This document shows, piece by piece, positions 45,254-57,262 of a stretch of DNA of 64,000 nucleotides. Source of the DNA: Adiantum capillus-veneris (Eukaryota; Streptophyta; Polypodiopsida; Polypodiales; Pteridaceae); contig CM043957.1 in the NCBI GenBank assembly GCA_014529385.2, forward strand, positions 65,423,003 through 65,487,002, read 5' to 3'. The notes under the pieces were generated by a model that saw only the letters and a list, made by a program, of their open reading frames with translations, had not been told where the DNA came from and did not search any database. The translations under genes were made by a program, and so were the position numbers. Position 1 is the first letter of the stretch, and each line of letters begins with the position of its first letter.

Positions 45254-45951
45254 ATAACTTGCAAGAAAGCCCCCTCCTTGCTTGGGTCGACCCCCTCTTC
45301 CAGCTCATGCATGAAGATCATTGGCTCTCTCAAGCTTAGGTTCATTCAAGCAGTAGGGGTAGTCTTTGGACAAGTGTCCTCCTTTCCCCTTTGAGAGAGA
45401 GGACTCATTAAATGCTTAAATAGGTACTTTAATTAGCTAAAATCTCATTAGACACCTTTAGAGGCCAACCAATAGGCTTTAGGCACCTTATATGGCAACC
45501 TGGAGAGGAACTTGACATGTGTCCTTGTTGCTTCTTTAGACTAGGCTTGCCTTGTGTGAGGGTGTGTGTCTTCTCTCTCATGTCCCTACAATTAGGGCTT
45601 CCCCCTCATGAGAAGGTACCTTGGTTGACTTTGGAACACCTCAAGCCCCTCAAGAACCTTAGTCATGGAGCACCTTTAGCCCCTGGAGCACCTTAGTCAG
45701 CAAGCACGACAAGCACCTCAAGCATGGGTCGGGTTCCCACATCAAGCACAACCCTAGCTTTCCTAAGGTCCTAGGTCTAAGGACTTATACACTAACCATT
45801 GGAGGTCTTTAATGAAGCTAAACCTAAGGTCTTTCAAGCTCCATCAGCTAGCATTGCTCTCATTTGGACCCATTAACTTTGGCTCCATGTCAAGATAGGT
45901 CCATAAGCACATGTCTCTATTCTAACTCTTCTTCTCGTTCATTCTCCAACA

Positions 45952-46344
45952 TTAAACGATCAGTTTAGTATAAGAAAATCATTTGTGCTAGTTAGATAAT
46001 AGATTTTATGACATTACCTCTCTATTGAAATCATAGTCATTCTCGACTATGAGGTAGAAGAGATAAAGTCTTAGTCATTAGTCGATGTTTCTTAGAGAGT
46101 AGAGGATCCCTTTTTACCCTATCACATCATTCCAAGATGGATTACTAATCCATTTGGGGCTTGGGAGACTTATCTACCGCAAGAATGTCTGCTCTTTAGT
46201 CCATATCATAGTTCCAAAGTAGAGTGACAATTTCTACTTGGTGTTTGAGAGACGTCGTCAACACGCACATGATTCTAAGATGCATACTACTTAAATTTGT
46301 GCACAAGAAAAAGAGAATTAGTCTTATAAGATAAAATCATTGAT
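45952..46344. other. short non-coding spacer
   Basis: Lies between the LTR edge and the chromodomain remnant. It would be the 3' untranslated part of the upstream element copy. No clear polypurine tract abuts the LTR (GATCGTTTAA instead), so that site is decayed or the boundary is slightly off. Confidence 0.4.
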
Positions 46345-46745
46345 CATTTCAAATAAACATGTACATTTGCTTACTCTATTGTAGCATTGTAAGCATTGAC
46401 AAGGTTCATACTATCCTTAAGTTGTATTCTGTGCATCCATCTAGCATATTCAAAAGGATAATTTTTGAAATTAATAAGATACCGTTGGATAATCTTACCA
46501 TGTTGTAGCACCTTGTCCTCATGCCGAAGGATAGCTTCGGGTCGTAGAAGCTCTTCTTGATCTTTGATCTCTGGTGGGTCTTCAATAATTGGTTCTATTT
46601 GTGGCTCTCCTTTGCAAGGCTATACTAGGCTCACATGAAAAGCATTGTGTATGATCCAATGGTTGGTCAACTTGAGTTGATAAGCCACGTATTTGAAAAA
46701 GACCATAGTATCTTTTTGCTAGTTTAGCATAATACTTTTGATGGC
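46345..46745 (-). pseudogene. integrase C-terminus and chromodomain remnant
   Basis: The - strand reads KYYAKLAKRYYGLFQI, then, after a frame change, AYQLKLTNHWIIHNAFHVSL, EPIIEDPPEIKDQEELLRPE and ILRHEDKVLQHGKIIQRYLI with NFKNYPFEYARWM. The last part has the chromodomain pattern of a hydrophobic/aromatic core ending in a Trp. Known Ty3/gypsy integrases have the NHW-IHNAFHVS block just before it. Similarity stops at about 46745. Confidence 0.82.
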
Positions 46746-46934
46746 CCATAGAATTTTTGGACTTTTATTCGTCGTTTGCCTATAGTTTTCCTAGATGCAG
46801 TGGGTGAATTTTGGACTTGTTTTGATCAAGTTATGCTCATTTTTCATTTTATGGTTAAGTTTGCATTTTCTGACCTTTTTGAAGAACTTTTTGACAAATT
46901 TTAAGAGCTAATCAGATGGTTTTTTTATACCAAA

Positions 46935-47600
46935 ATGCCTCGTAAAAGACCTCAGAAGCAGTGGAAACCAGCACCATATGAGGTCATTGACATCTCATCC
47001 AATGAAAAGGAACATGTGTCACAAAAAGGATTGGAAGAGATACCAACTGATGTTTCCATCAACAAATTCATGCGGTTATTGAGACAAAGTAAAGACAACT
47101 ATATTCTCTAGAGAGTTGTGGACATTGCTCCAGTATATGAAAGTGATAGAAGGGTCCCGATAACTAGACACATTCTTTTGACTTCCACCTTGGGGAACAG
47201 ATTTCCAAAGAGCACACAATGTGATGAGCTCAAATCAATGTAATGGTGAAACAATATTAATCGACAAATATGGAGCTACAGTCAAAGTCTAGATAAGAGA
47301 CGAGCTGATCAACTAAGATCTACACATACTAGTAGGAAATCATAACCTTCTCCACAAGACCAAGGCAATAGACAATGACAAGGCCTTCATAAAGAAACAA
47401 GACACAAGTTCACTTACAAAGACTTAATCTACACAAAAATGGAGTTGCCTTTGAGACCTATCTTACAACATTTGAAGGTTCAGAGACCACCATGGTACAT
47501 AGAGTCCAACCTACACATAGTAGCGGTAATGGCTATGGGGCTAGCCAAGAAAAGAGTGGATCAAGTGTGATCTTGAAAATTACATCCTGGAGAGACTTAG
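46935..47600 (+). pseudogene. N-terminal fragment of an unrecognised gene, opposed to its neighbour
   Basis: ATG at 46935 opens MPRKRPQKQWKPAPYEVIDI, followed by SINKFMRLLRQSKDNYIL and a TAG, then RVVDIAPVYESDRRVPITRH and LLTSTLGNRFPKSTQCDEL. Later, in changing frames, come RDELIN and NLLHKTKAIDNDKAF, then KFTYKDLIYTKMELPLRPIL and LAKKRVDQV. The stretch 47290-47600 is an inverted match of 50190-50480. The protein family is not recognised. Confidence 0.6.
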
Positions 47601-48541
47601 ATACATATATATACATGAGACCAAGTTGAGTAGAGTGAGCCATACATAGCTCCAACATAGAGTGGCAGCTTTCAAGACCTTAAGCTCGTATAGCATATAC
47701 TCCTTGTGTGATGGGTCTAAAATCTTTGCTATCCACTTCTTTGTCTCCTCCCTTGCATTTGTTAGATCTTCAGATTCTCCAGAAATATGCCGTTCTCTCT
47801 TAGTAGATGTGCTTGGAAGATCTACTATAGGGGAAGGACTACCTTTGTTGTTTCCACCACTAGGTTGGTGCCTACTGAACCAGAACTATTGTCTTTCCTT
47901 TCAAGGCACTGATTGCCATCCCTTTCCCTTGGAGCTCCTGTGTTTGTCTTCAGCTTGGCGGCTAGATTAGATTGTGCCTTTGCTAGCTGTTCCCTTAAAT
48001 TATTTGATCTCTTGATCCCTTTGAGCTTGTATGGCCATATGGCCTGCTGTCATGATTTGTCTATCATACTTCTCTTGAACCAGCTCTGCCTTTACTGTTT
48101 TGAGATCCGCTAATATTGTAGTAGGTTCTTGTGAAGTGGTATCTGGAGATATTGTGTCTTGCATTTCCAAAAGCCTAAGATGGTTTGTTTTTACCACACT
48201 ATATGATTCTTATAGCTCTGTATTCTTTTGGTGCTCTCTTTCTAGTTGTTCTTCTAGTCTTTGTTGCTCCACTTGCATCTCATAATTTGTACTTATCTGA
48301 TCATGAATATCTTGAGTGAGGGAAACATTGTGATTCCTCTCTTGTTCCTATTCTTCTTGTAGTCTATTATGGATTTCTAGGAGGCTTTCTAATTGTTGTT
48401 GTAACTTTGTGTTTTCCACTTTTGCTACTTGAGCCTCTGTTTTTGCGTCTTGAGAGTCCATCTCCCTAAGGTTGGACATTGCTCTTTCGCATTGAAATTG
48501 CAATTTGATGGCTTCCAAATGTTTCTCCGAGTCATATTCCC

Positions 48542-48719
48542 TTATGAGCTGGTCAACATCTTCAATAATAGCTCTTGAATGCAGTGGTATTGGGCCTCTT
48601 TCTTGATTTGTTGCTCCAAGTCAAATTCCTTTATGAGCTAGTGAGCATCTTCAATAACAGCTCTTGAGTGCGTTGGTCCTGGGCCTCTTTCTTGATTTGT
48701 ACATTGTTGAGGGGTCCCA
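48542..48719. repeat. imperfect tandem duplication, 2 x 89 bp
   Basis: TTATGAGCTGGTCAACATCT at 48542 recurs at 48631, and GGGCCTCTTTCTTGATTTGT at 48592 recurs at 48681. Confidence 0.8.
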
Positions 48720-49767
48720 AGTACCAACTCCTTCCTTACTTGTTGATCTAGTTGGTCTTGACCTCTTTCTTTAATTTGGTGTTGATTAGTCTTCACGGCT
48801 TCCTCTTTCTTTGTCTGCTCTGACTCCACTATAGCTTTTTTCTTTGACTAGAGATATTTTGTTTTCTCTTGGATCTCATTAGATTTCTAAAAGTATTTTT
48901 GCTCTGAAGAGACTGTTCTTGATCTACATCTTTCTTCTTTGTATCCTTTCTATCCCAATTGATAGGAGATGGTGTAGTTGGATTTCGTGAAAACTGATGT
49001 TGTGTCTTAATAGGAATGTCTTGTTTGTTGTCCGTAGTTGTCTCCTCCCCTCGGGGGGTTCACGTCTTAGACATGTAAGTTGCCATGTGACTTCAAATGA
49101 ATGGGGTTTTTAACTACTAAATTGTTAAAATTTTAACAAGATTATATTAACAAAAGGAATTTTTTAACTGTTTTTATATAAAAACCCGTAAGTTTTTAAA
49201 GAAAAAAGGGTCATTTTATTACCTTAAGCATGTAAGTAGAAGGGCTTTTTTAATACCTTTTAAATATATGTTATATGAATAGTATCTTAAAGGTGAACCC
49301 CCCGAGCTCCTCCCATGGTGGTTCATCTTGGGTGGTGCCATTCCCCTCTGGAGAGTCTCTTGGAGACTCTAAATCATCCACTTTTTGTCTCTTGAATCAT
49401 CCTCCTTTCTCTGCTCATCTTTTCTCTTTAGCACTTTGTGGATGTGCTGTGTAAAAGCAACGACAAGCTCTACTTCCTTGGCTGCTTTCTTGCATCAATA
49501 TTTCTTTAGCTTCTCCATGTGCTCAAATTTTCTTTTATGTATCTTTTTGTCCATCTTTAAGTCATCTTCGTTGTCGGCATCTAAGCCCGCTTCTTCAACC
49601 TTATTCTTTTCTTCCACCATTTTCTTTAACCTCCCTTCTTGCAGCGAGCTTCTTCCATTGATCTTAGTGTTTGTGCAATCTTAGGTATTTTCTCAACTAG
49701 ATTTCTTTTATCTCTCACCGGAGGGACGGTGATATCATCCTCCTCTTCTTTGAGCAATTGACTGAAA

Positions 49768-49983
49768 TTCAGGGGGGTGTTTGTGTTCTTTCACTTTACT
49801 TCTCTAATGAGCTCCATATCTAATTTTGTTGCTTCACTTTAACTCTGGCTTTGGATATATGTCCTCATGTTTGCCTTCAGGGGGGTGTTTGTGTTCTTTC
49901 ACTTTACTTCTCTAATGAGCTCCATATCTAATTTTGTTGCTTCACTTTAACTCTGGCTTTGGATATATGTCCTCATGTTTGCC
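49768..49983. repeat. perfect tandem duplication, 2 x 108 bp
   Basis: TTCAGGGGGGTGTTTGTGTT through CTCATGTTTGCC is repeated without a visible difference. The 108-bp period is a multiple of three, so the coding frame of the - strand gene is kept. Confidence 0.93.
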
Positions 49984-50704
49984 TTTTGGTTGGGGTGGAA
50001 GAAGATCCTACTACTACTTTGAAGGAGCGCTTTGTCTTGTGTAGTAGATCTAACTGTGACTCTGCTAGTGGTAGAAGATCTATCATTCCTAGTGCTTGAT
50101 AGGAAATTCTTGTCAAAACTAGGCCCATGTTTATGTACATTTTGTTGCAACCAATATCCTTTAGATTAGCTTCAACAAGTCTCTCCAGGATGTAGTTTTC
50201 AAAATCACACTTGATCCACTCTTTTCTTGGCTAGCCACATAACCATTACCGCTACTCTGTAAAGGTTGGACTCTATGTACAACGGTGCTCTCTGAAACTT
50301 CAAACGTTGTAAGATAGGTCTGAAAGACAGCTCCATTTTTGTGTCGATTAGGTCTTTGTAAGTGAACTTGTGCCCTTCTTTATTTATGAATGCCTTGTCA
50401 TTGTCTATTGCCTGGTCTTGTGGAGAAGGTTATTATTTCCTACTAGTGGGTCTAGAGCTTGGTTGATCATCTCATCATGTCTATGAAAGGACATGGAATG
50501 TGGTCCTATTATGCTTATGGAAGAGATGCAATGGGTAACACTATGTTGTGCAAGATGTGGGTATTGCATTGGGTGTTCAGTGGTTTTCATTGGCAAGATT
50601 CCATCTAAACTACCTTTTTTGAACAAAAGCTTTTGAAGATGGTACACCCATTCCTTGATGGTTGGTTTAGTGAGTACTATTGGATTGTTGATTTGACTTG
50701 GCAT

Positions 50705-51120
50705 AACTTTGGGTACCCACTTGTAGAAAATTGTGAAGACTTTGAAGGTTGTGGCGGTTGTTGTCCAGATTGATTTGAATTTGGGAAACCATTTATACCT
50801 GTGCCACCAAGGAAAATTGCTCCAATTGTTTCTTGCTCCTCAAAAGCTTGGTTGGATTGACTTGGATGTATGATTTTTAGGGGTTGCTTTGGGTAGCTAT
50901 ATTTGCTTTAGCTTGGTTTCCATTATGGATTTCTTTATCCAAATTTTTTTGAGTTATGTCCCTTGGATGTTTCTTCATTTTTTAGGCGTGATTGTAAGTT
51001 GTGGTTCCAGTTGGTCTGGCTACATACTAAGTATGATCGGTTTGTGCCAAAGGAGTGACATACATAGTAGATATTAATGCTGTACTATAGAGTATTATCT
51101 TACCAATCTAGAATTTCTTT
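50705..51120. other. upstream part of the - strand coiled-coil gene, or spacer
   Basis: No clear coding sequence. By comparison with 46935-47290 the missing N-terminal part should lie here, but I could not recognise it. Confidence 0.35.
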
Positions 51121-51164
51121 ATATGTTTGCATATGTTGGGGGTTCTATCATTGCATAGCTCCAA

Positions 51165-51215
51165 TGACCAACAAAATTATCAATCCAGAGGGATGAGCTA
51201 CCCGGCTAGGGCATG
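51165..51215 (-). repeat. weak match to the inverted-arm motif
   Basis: The - strand carries CCATGCCCTAGCCGGGTAGC and GGATTGATAATTTTGT, resembling blocks of the arms at 1321-1411 and 5338-5430. The match is short and imperfect. Confidence 0.35.
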
Positions 51216-53387
51216 GAAACACTCACACGATTGATGAGCTAATCATGGCAACACGAATGGTGACTCTACAAGGTGAGCTTCTCGGCCTCTATGAAGGAGC
51301 TAAGCCACAATGATGGGCAATCTCCACATCCACTTCCCTTCACCTCCAATCAACCCAATCACACAGACCAACGATTGCAAGACACACACAACACTAATCC
51401 TATCATACAACTCAATAATGACAAGCACACACACATAGATCTATCGAGCACCACACTCCAATCAAACCTACATGACACACAAGCGGGATAGGGCAATCAC
51501 ACAAGATTAGAGAGAGATTAACCAACCACTAATTAGTTACGATCTAGATAATCAAAGCATCATAGGCAAACAAGAAGCATGAGAGAGGCATAATGAAAGA
51601 GAATTAAGCATTGATTAGTGTTAATCAAGTCACAGGAGCAAGAAGAAGCTCAAGGACTCCATAGTCACACACCTCAAGAGCTCTCACCAAAGAGTGCTCT
51701 CAACAAATGAGCTTGAGAACCCTCATTTCTTTTACACACTACCTTATATGCCTAGGGTAAAAATATGCAATGTTTGGGTGCCCAAGGCCTTTAGGGCTCC
51801 ACCATTTATTGGATCTGCAACCTAGGCACACTAACTGGCCTGTTCTTTACAGCTTGGAACTCCCATTGAGCCCCTAACACATTAAAATATTACAATGGCT
51901 TGAAATAAATTGGGAATTTACAATACATGACCATTTTGGGAAAATGTGAAAAATATGTAAGTCCAATCTTTACTGCTTCTTCCTATTGATCTTTGATGTG
52001 CATCCGTACCTCTTCGGTCTTTAGCAGCTTCTCTTAACTGACGTTGACTTAGTTAACATTCCTCCCTTCCGATTTTAGTGCCCATCCTTGGGCACTGTTG
52101 AAAGGTGTCCGTGGAGGCTGTGGAAGGTTTTGATTGGTTGTTGATGGGCTGATTGTCTTCATCTGTCATTGAAATTGTTGATGCTCAATTTGCTGCAACA
52201 TCTTGATTGGTCTAAATATATTTGATGTGAGAGATGATGTTGCATCTGTCCATTGTAATAGCATAATGATGAGGCTGTTGTTTATTTATGAAAAGTATGT
52301 ACAAGGAAAGTAGAATGATGAGGTTCTAAATTAGGGTCTAATACCTGGATGACCAAAGGGAAAACACCCTGTGGGAAAAAAAGTGCCTTTGGAATACACG
52401 CATTATTGGAGTACTTATTAGCATGGGAAATATTAATAAAGTAATGAAGGGATTATTGGCTGATAGATATAGAATTAACAATGTGATATCCGTGGAATTT
52501 TACTTGGTGGGCACCAATTTGCCAAGGTCAGCACCAAGCGATGGGGAGCATTGGGCAGTCACCAAGCTTCCTATTTTCCCAGTATTGACTCCACTACGTG
52601 ACTTTTCGATTAGCATGACATTGGTTTTCCTGTTGTCGTCCACTCAAGGTGCATAGGTGGTAGAAAAAGGAGTTTCTAATGCATATGTCCAATAATGGGA
52701 CATCCTATTTATGCATACACAAAAATGCATGGAAAACATTATACTGTGCAAGAAGGATTTTGAGGAGTTCTTCAGAAAGATGGTGTAGCTATAAAAGCAT
52801 ATGATCTAGATTTGCAAGCTGGCACCCCTTTAAGAATGGTTTTCATTGTCAAAGGTATGTGCTCTCATCTTACTATGAAATGTGTGTGAGTTTTGGACTC
52901 TACAACACTCCACCAATTGTAAGTTAATAGACTTAGACTCTTATGCTCATCTCATCCAGCATGAGCGACATGACTAGATTTGCTCAACTCTTCCAGCTTG
53001 AGCGTAAGCCTAATAACTACGACTCTTAGTACAAAGTTTAATATGACTTGAAGCTTTGGGACTAATGCTTTGCTCATTTTATGGCTCAATAGCCCGACTA
53101 CTCTAACTATGCCAAAGAGTGTTTTTTGCACCCTGGCGACTTGAATTTTTACATTCTTGTTCTTACTACAAACATATCTTCAGGTAAAAGTAAGCTTGAA
53201 TCCTCAAAAAGAGGATAAGTGAAGGACCAAGTTGGCATTGAAGGTTTCTTTTGCCATATCTATTTTCTCATCTTTGAATTTGCATTCTTGTTGGCTGGGT
53301 TGTCCTTCTTTGATTGTGAAGACTCCATTATCTGTTTGATTCTCCAATTAAGCATGTTGTAAGAAGTCTTTGATGTTGTTGTAGGCC
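51216..53387. other. non-coding, no gene recognised
   Basis: Short open frames (for example 52423-52656 +) have no motifs. No structural repeat is seen. Confidence 0.4.
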
Positions 53388-54593
53388 TCAGTTGATCATT
53401 GAAATTTGACTTTTGACTAGGAGCATTAGAAGACTTAGGAATCCAAATCTCTTGATGACCTTTGTATCTCCTTTGTTGACTTCGTTGAGCTCTAAGTCTT
53501 GTTGAGTTTTTGAGATCTTCATGCAGGTCCAGTGTAGTTGCAATTGTCTTATGGTTGACTTGTAGCCAAATCTTTGTATACCCTGTGTAAAATCCTTGTC
53601 AAAGAGGAACATTCTTTGAGATCCATCTTTGTTCTATATCCTCTTGAGAGTTGTGGTATACTTTAGCATCTTTCAATGTTGTTATGATGTATACCTGCTT
53701 GTTAAGTATCCTGGAATATTGTCGAGGTGGATACCTTGTGGGCCTTCTTTCTTGGGAGGGTCTTGTCGTTACTTCATATGCCCTAAACTGCGGTTTTGGT
53801 ACCCATATCTATCTGTTACCTCCATAGTACTCCTGTTCTTTTAAGCTCCATTGTGATGCTATCCATCCCATGTGTTTGTATTTCTGTGTTGATTTCCTAT
53901 GTTTAATCCAAACCAAATCATTGACTTTGACTAAACTGCTCAAAACAAACACTTGCTTGACTTTCCTTTTCTTTCTTGAGTACTTTGGCTGATATACCTT
54001 TGAATTTTTGGGTGTCTCCTTAGAGGTTTCAGTTGGGTCAGCACTTGACTTGACAATTTGAAAGCCTAACTTGCTTGAAGAAGCTGATCCATGAGGATTC
54101 TTTGATATAGAGGCATATGTTATCACACCTTTTTTCCTAATTGGTGGAGGGTCCACTTTAGCTTTACCTTTGTCTGCAAGATTTGTCTTCGATTCTTGTG
54201 ACTTTTGCAACTCTAAATCTAGCATTAATGTACCTGTGAATGTTGCTGGCTACCTCTTGGAGAAGAGATTATTAGCATTCTATCTTCTTTTTAGGCCTTG
54301 TGTTGATCTAGCCACTGATGTCCAAGGATTACATTTTCATGCACATCTTTTGAAGGCTTTACCTGAAACTTTACCTGCTCTGCATGATTTTGGAATCTAA
54401 GGGTAGCAACCATTTCTTCTTGACTTGTAGACTTACCCATGATTTCTCTATTATCTGGCTTCTTGCCTTGAGTAATCTCTAGAATGCTTTGGATGTTTTT
54501 TGCAGCCATATTGTACTCTGCTTTGTCATCCAGTAGAGCATTGCATCTGACACTTGCTCCTTTTATACTGCTGAGAACTATAACTATTCTCAT
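53388..54593 (-). pseudogene. decayed gene with a retropepsin-like segment
   Basis: The - strand segment 54593-54291 reads GASVRCNALLDDKAEYNMAA ... EQVKFQVKPSKDVHENVI, then LGHQWLDQH. The ILG-x-x-WL signature and an upstream LLD-x-x-A segment resemble retroelement aspartic proteases, with the catalytic DSGA degraded to DDKA. A Ser/Lys-rich frame follows (54225-53809), then fragments without recognisable motifs. It is probably retroelement debris. Confidence 0.45.
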
Positions 54594-55056
54594 TGTTGGC
54601 TCTATTGAAGATCTTTGTCCGCTTTTTCCATGGTCTCATCTTGATCTAAATGTGTCTCTATGGAGAGTGGCTTGAGACTCTGTTTTCCAATCTGGCTTAC
54701 AACAACCAACTCAACTGGCAATGTCTGATATTTGGACTTCCTATTGCTTCCTGTTTTTTTGCAACCTCATTCTTCTCAACTTCTGGCTTTGGTGGCATTC
54801 TCTACTCAATAGCTATTGTGGTTTCCCTTTGCTCTGTTTGATTTCCACTTGTTATTGCTTGATTTTCTTTAAGCTCTACTGAAGTTCTGTTCGATGGAGA
54901 TGAATCATCTTCACTAAGATTTTCTTTGATATCGGTCTTTATTTTAACTATGCTTGAGGAATTTTTGTTTTCGTCCGCGGGTGACCATTATTGGTTTTCA
55001 TTCTTGGTTGTCTATGAAGACTGCATCTTATTTTCATTCTATATCTCTAACATCTT

Positions 55057-55200
55057 CTAGGCCATTGGCATTCCCATTGTGATGTTGTCTGGCATATCTT
55101 TTGCTGCAATCACGTGGAATTGAGTTGTGATGATCTGTGAACTTACTTCAATGGTGGTGGAGATGATTCCCCAACATTTTGCTTGTTTGTCTCCTGATAT
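55057..55200 (-). pseudogene. second retropepsin-like fragment
   Basis: The - strand reads GIISTTIEVSSQIITTQFHV, then IAAKDMPDNITMGMPMA. The FHVI...DMP...ITMGMP pattern matches the C-terminal half of a retropepsin-like domain. The sequence changes character above about 55200, so it looks truncated there. Confidence 0.4.
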
Positions 55201-55352
55201 TGACAAGTGCAAAGCGTGACACGAACCCCGACAGCCTCGAAAACGTTGGGAGCCGATGCACGCTGCAAGCCGGTCACGGTGAAGCAAACAGGGGGCACCA
55301 CCTAGCTTTGAGCGGCTAGGACGCAGAAAACAATGATTAGAAATATCACGGA

Positions 55353-55356
<4 letters not shown>

Positions 55357-55403
<47 letters not shown>
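55357..55403. repeat. (AC)n microsatellite
   Basis: About 47 bp of perfect AC. Confidence 0.97.
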
Positions 55404-55404
<1 letters not shown>

Positions 55405-57222
55405 GAATATGACAGGTGATGAAAACCCTCGGGGGTGTGAGGGAGAACTATTTTCTTGCAATATTTACAGCAACCTTATTTCCGGCGAGGTGTCAATCAT
55501 GGTGATAAGAGATAGAGGGAGGGATAGTGATCCTACTAGTGCATTCTCTAGAGATGACTCACCGACACGATGTCGTGCCACTCCGCTCCCATGACAAGAA
55601 AATGAGCAAAGGAATTCTGATCAAGAGTATTTGAATCTTGCATGGTTAGTCAGAAGTTATAAGGGCTTGCTAACAAGCCAATTTATAAGCTAAAAGTGTG
55701 CCAGATGCGGCTCTAAGGGCCCGAAGATGTCTTGGTAATGCTAAACAGTGAGTATTCTTGAAGTGGTCATAGCTGGGATTTTATTAATCCAAGTTGAAGT
55801 ACTCAAAAAGCTCTACATGCCTGTATTTATGGCTCGTCAATCGGAGCTACGGATAAGAAGTTATGACAATTTAAAGTTGAGTCAATAGCAGATCCGTACC
55901 GGGTTGGGCACTGTAGCTGAGGGAAAAAAACTGGAAAGAATGAATCAGGCTAAAGTGCTCACTTTGTGGATCATGTTGGTCTTTTCAGATCGGAGATCGG
56001 GTTTATAGTTGCCAAGTTATTGGCCGTTAAAGTATCACCGGGGATCGGGTTCGAACCGCCTTGGTCACCCTGATCAGTCACATTCATCTGACTTAATGCA
56101 GTGCAGTGCTCGATGTGTATGCCAAAATGAGGGCCGATGCAGAGCCTGGATGGGTCAACTCTTCAAAAGCAATCACTTACACTTGCTTCTTGCAGGAAGA
56201 TTTTATTCATGATGATATTGCTAATCGATGGCAATTGGAGAAAGATGTTGTGTTCGACAATGCTTGCCCAGCATTTGTGATAAATGTTAGGCCTTACATT
56301 ACCTTACATTACTGATGGGCGTCAATGAAGAGAAATCTTGGCATTGCCTTAGCCGACATGTATACCAACATTGTATGGCCGGTAGGTGTGCCCGGATGCC
56401 ACCATTGGGAAGCTTAGCAAGGGACTGCCGATATGTATGCCAAATGTGGTGCCTTTACAAGGCCTTGGCCACCCAAAAAGCAATTACGGCGGGCCGCCCA
56501 AGGACTAAACCAATGGCCACCCAAGGGCTTAAACTATAGGCCACTCTCTTTTTTTAAAAAGGCATGTGTGAACAAAGGGGAAAAAGGCAAAGCATGGCGG
56601 GCAGCAGAAGCCGCAGGCAGCGAGGAGGAAAGGGAAGCTAGTAGCACGTGCTACGCTGCTCGAATAAAGTCGCCACAGAAGCGGAAAGTGCAGGAGGTTC
56701 CCTCACGATCCTTTTCCGCACCGATTTTGTCGGTTTTGGTGCAGGTCCGAATCCAAATCTGCCACATCATCAAGAGCTAGGAACCCATTAGCGACGTCGC
56801 TAATGGGTGCCTAGCTATTTTTAGCAAGGAAGCCCATGCAAACAAAAGGGGATGGCTCTAGGGACTCAGGGATCATCATCTTGTTGTTGAGTTTTCTCTC
56901 CAAAAGAGGAAGCCAAGGCTCATAGGCTCTCTTAACCTACTCTTAACCACATAAGCCATGATTAACCTACTCTAATCCAGGCTTTTGATTCCGAAGCTCT
57001 TGAATCCATTAGCCAAATCTCTCTAATCCCATACTAAAAACCTCTCTAAGCTCTCTAAGCCAACTCTCCTGGATTCTTCTTAGCCTTAAGCTTAATCCAA
57101 GCTTGTTTGATCCGTTGAAGCCAAAGCCCTTAAGCTATCATTAACCTACTCTAAACCTCATTAGCCAAAGCTTTCAAGCTTGATCTGCCATTCAATTTCT
57201 CTCGAAGCCGTAGCTGAAGAGA

Positions 57223-57225
<3 letters not shown>
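55404..57225. other. non-coding, with palindrome
   Basis: No gene is recognised. Short frames at 56009-56780 overlap in several frames and lack motifs. It contains the palindrome at 56775-56816. Confidence 0.45.
56775..56816. repeat. 42-bp near-perfect palindrome
   Basis: The left arm is AGCTAGGAACCCATTAGCGA plus C and the right arm is its reverse complement, with 20 of 21 pairs matching and no loop. The centre is GACGTC. It could extrude as a cruciform, or be a joined pair of terminal repeats. Confidence 0.95.

Positions 57226-57259
<34 letters not shown>
57226..57259. repeat. (CT)n microsatellite
   Basis: About 34 bp of CT. Confidence 0.95.

Positions 57260-57262
<3 letters not shown>

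Larger units (their letters stand above)
41250..45951 (-). mobile_element. truncated chromovirus-type element with one long LTR
   Basis: On the - strand the order is LTR (45951-44410), primer-binding site, gag start (44007), zinc knuckle and protease (to 42074), RT (to 41450), then a short integrase fragment. No downstream LTR is present in the expected place. The chromodomain tail of the same kind of element lies upstream of the LTR at 46345-46745, so this single LTR sits between the end of one copy and the start of the next. Confidence 0.78.
44410..45951 (-). repeat. LTR (~1.54 kb), single copy in window
   Basis: On the - strand it begins TGTTGGAGAATGAACGAGAA and ends ATTTCCATTACA, giving TG...CA ends next to a plausible primer-binding site. 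The boundary at 45951 is inferred from the terminus motif only, as no second copy is available for comparison. It contains a 54-bp tandem repeat and a 39-bp G run. Confidence 0.6.
47650..50704 (-). pseudogene. decayed coiled-coil gene, family not recognised
   Basis: From 50704 down, fragments read IVLTKPTIKEWVYHLQKLLF, DEMINQALDPLV, NLLHKTRQAIDNDKAFINKE, HKFTYKDLIDTKMELSFRPI and LAKKRVDQV. A long Lys/Glu/Gln-rich region follows with coiled-coil character (EEAVKTNQHQIKERGQDQLD, QRDQEIKRSNNLREQLAKAQ), and it ends near EETKKWIAKILDPSHKEYML. Stops and frame changes are frequent, and two internal tandem duplications (108 and 89 bp) are present. The layout recalls 2150-4930: globular start, charged middle, coiled coil. 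No enzymatic motif is seen. A gag-like structural protein of a retroelement is one possibility. Confidence 0.5.

Noticed and set aside
52423-52656. 77-codon + strand open frame as a small gene
   Set aside because: No motif, no coding bias that I can see, and no continuity with neighbours.
56009-56780. Overlapping short + strand frames as a spliced gene
   Set aside because: No consistent exon structure or domain. The frames overlap one another.
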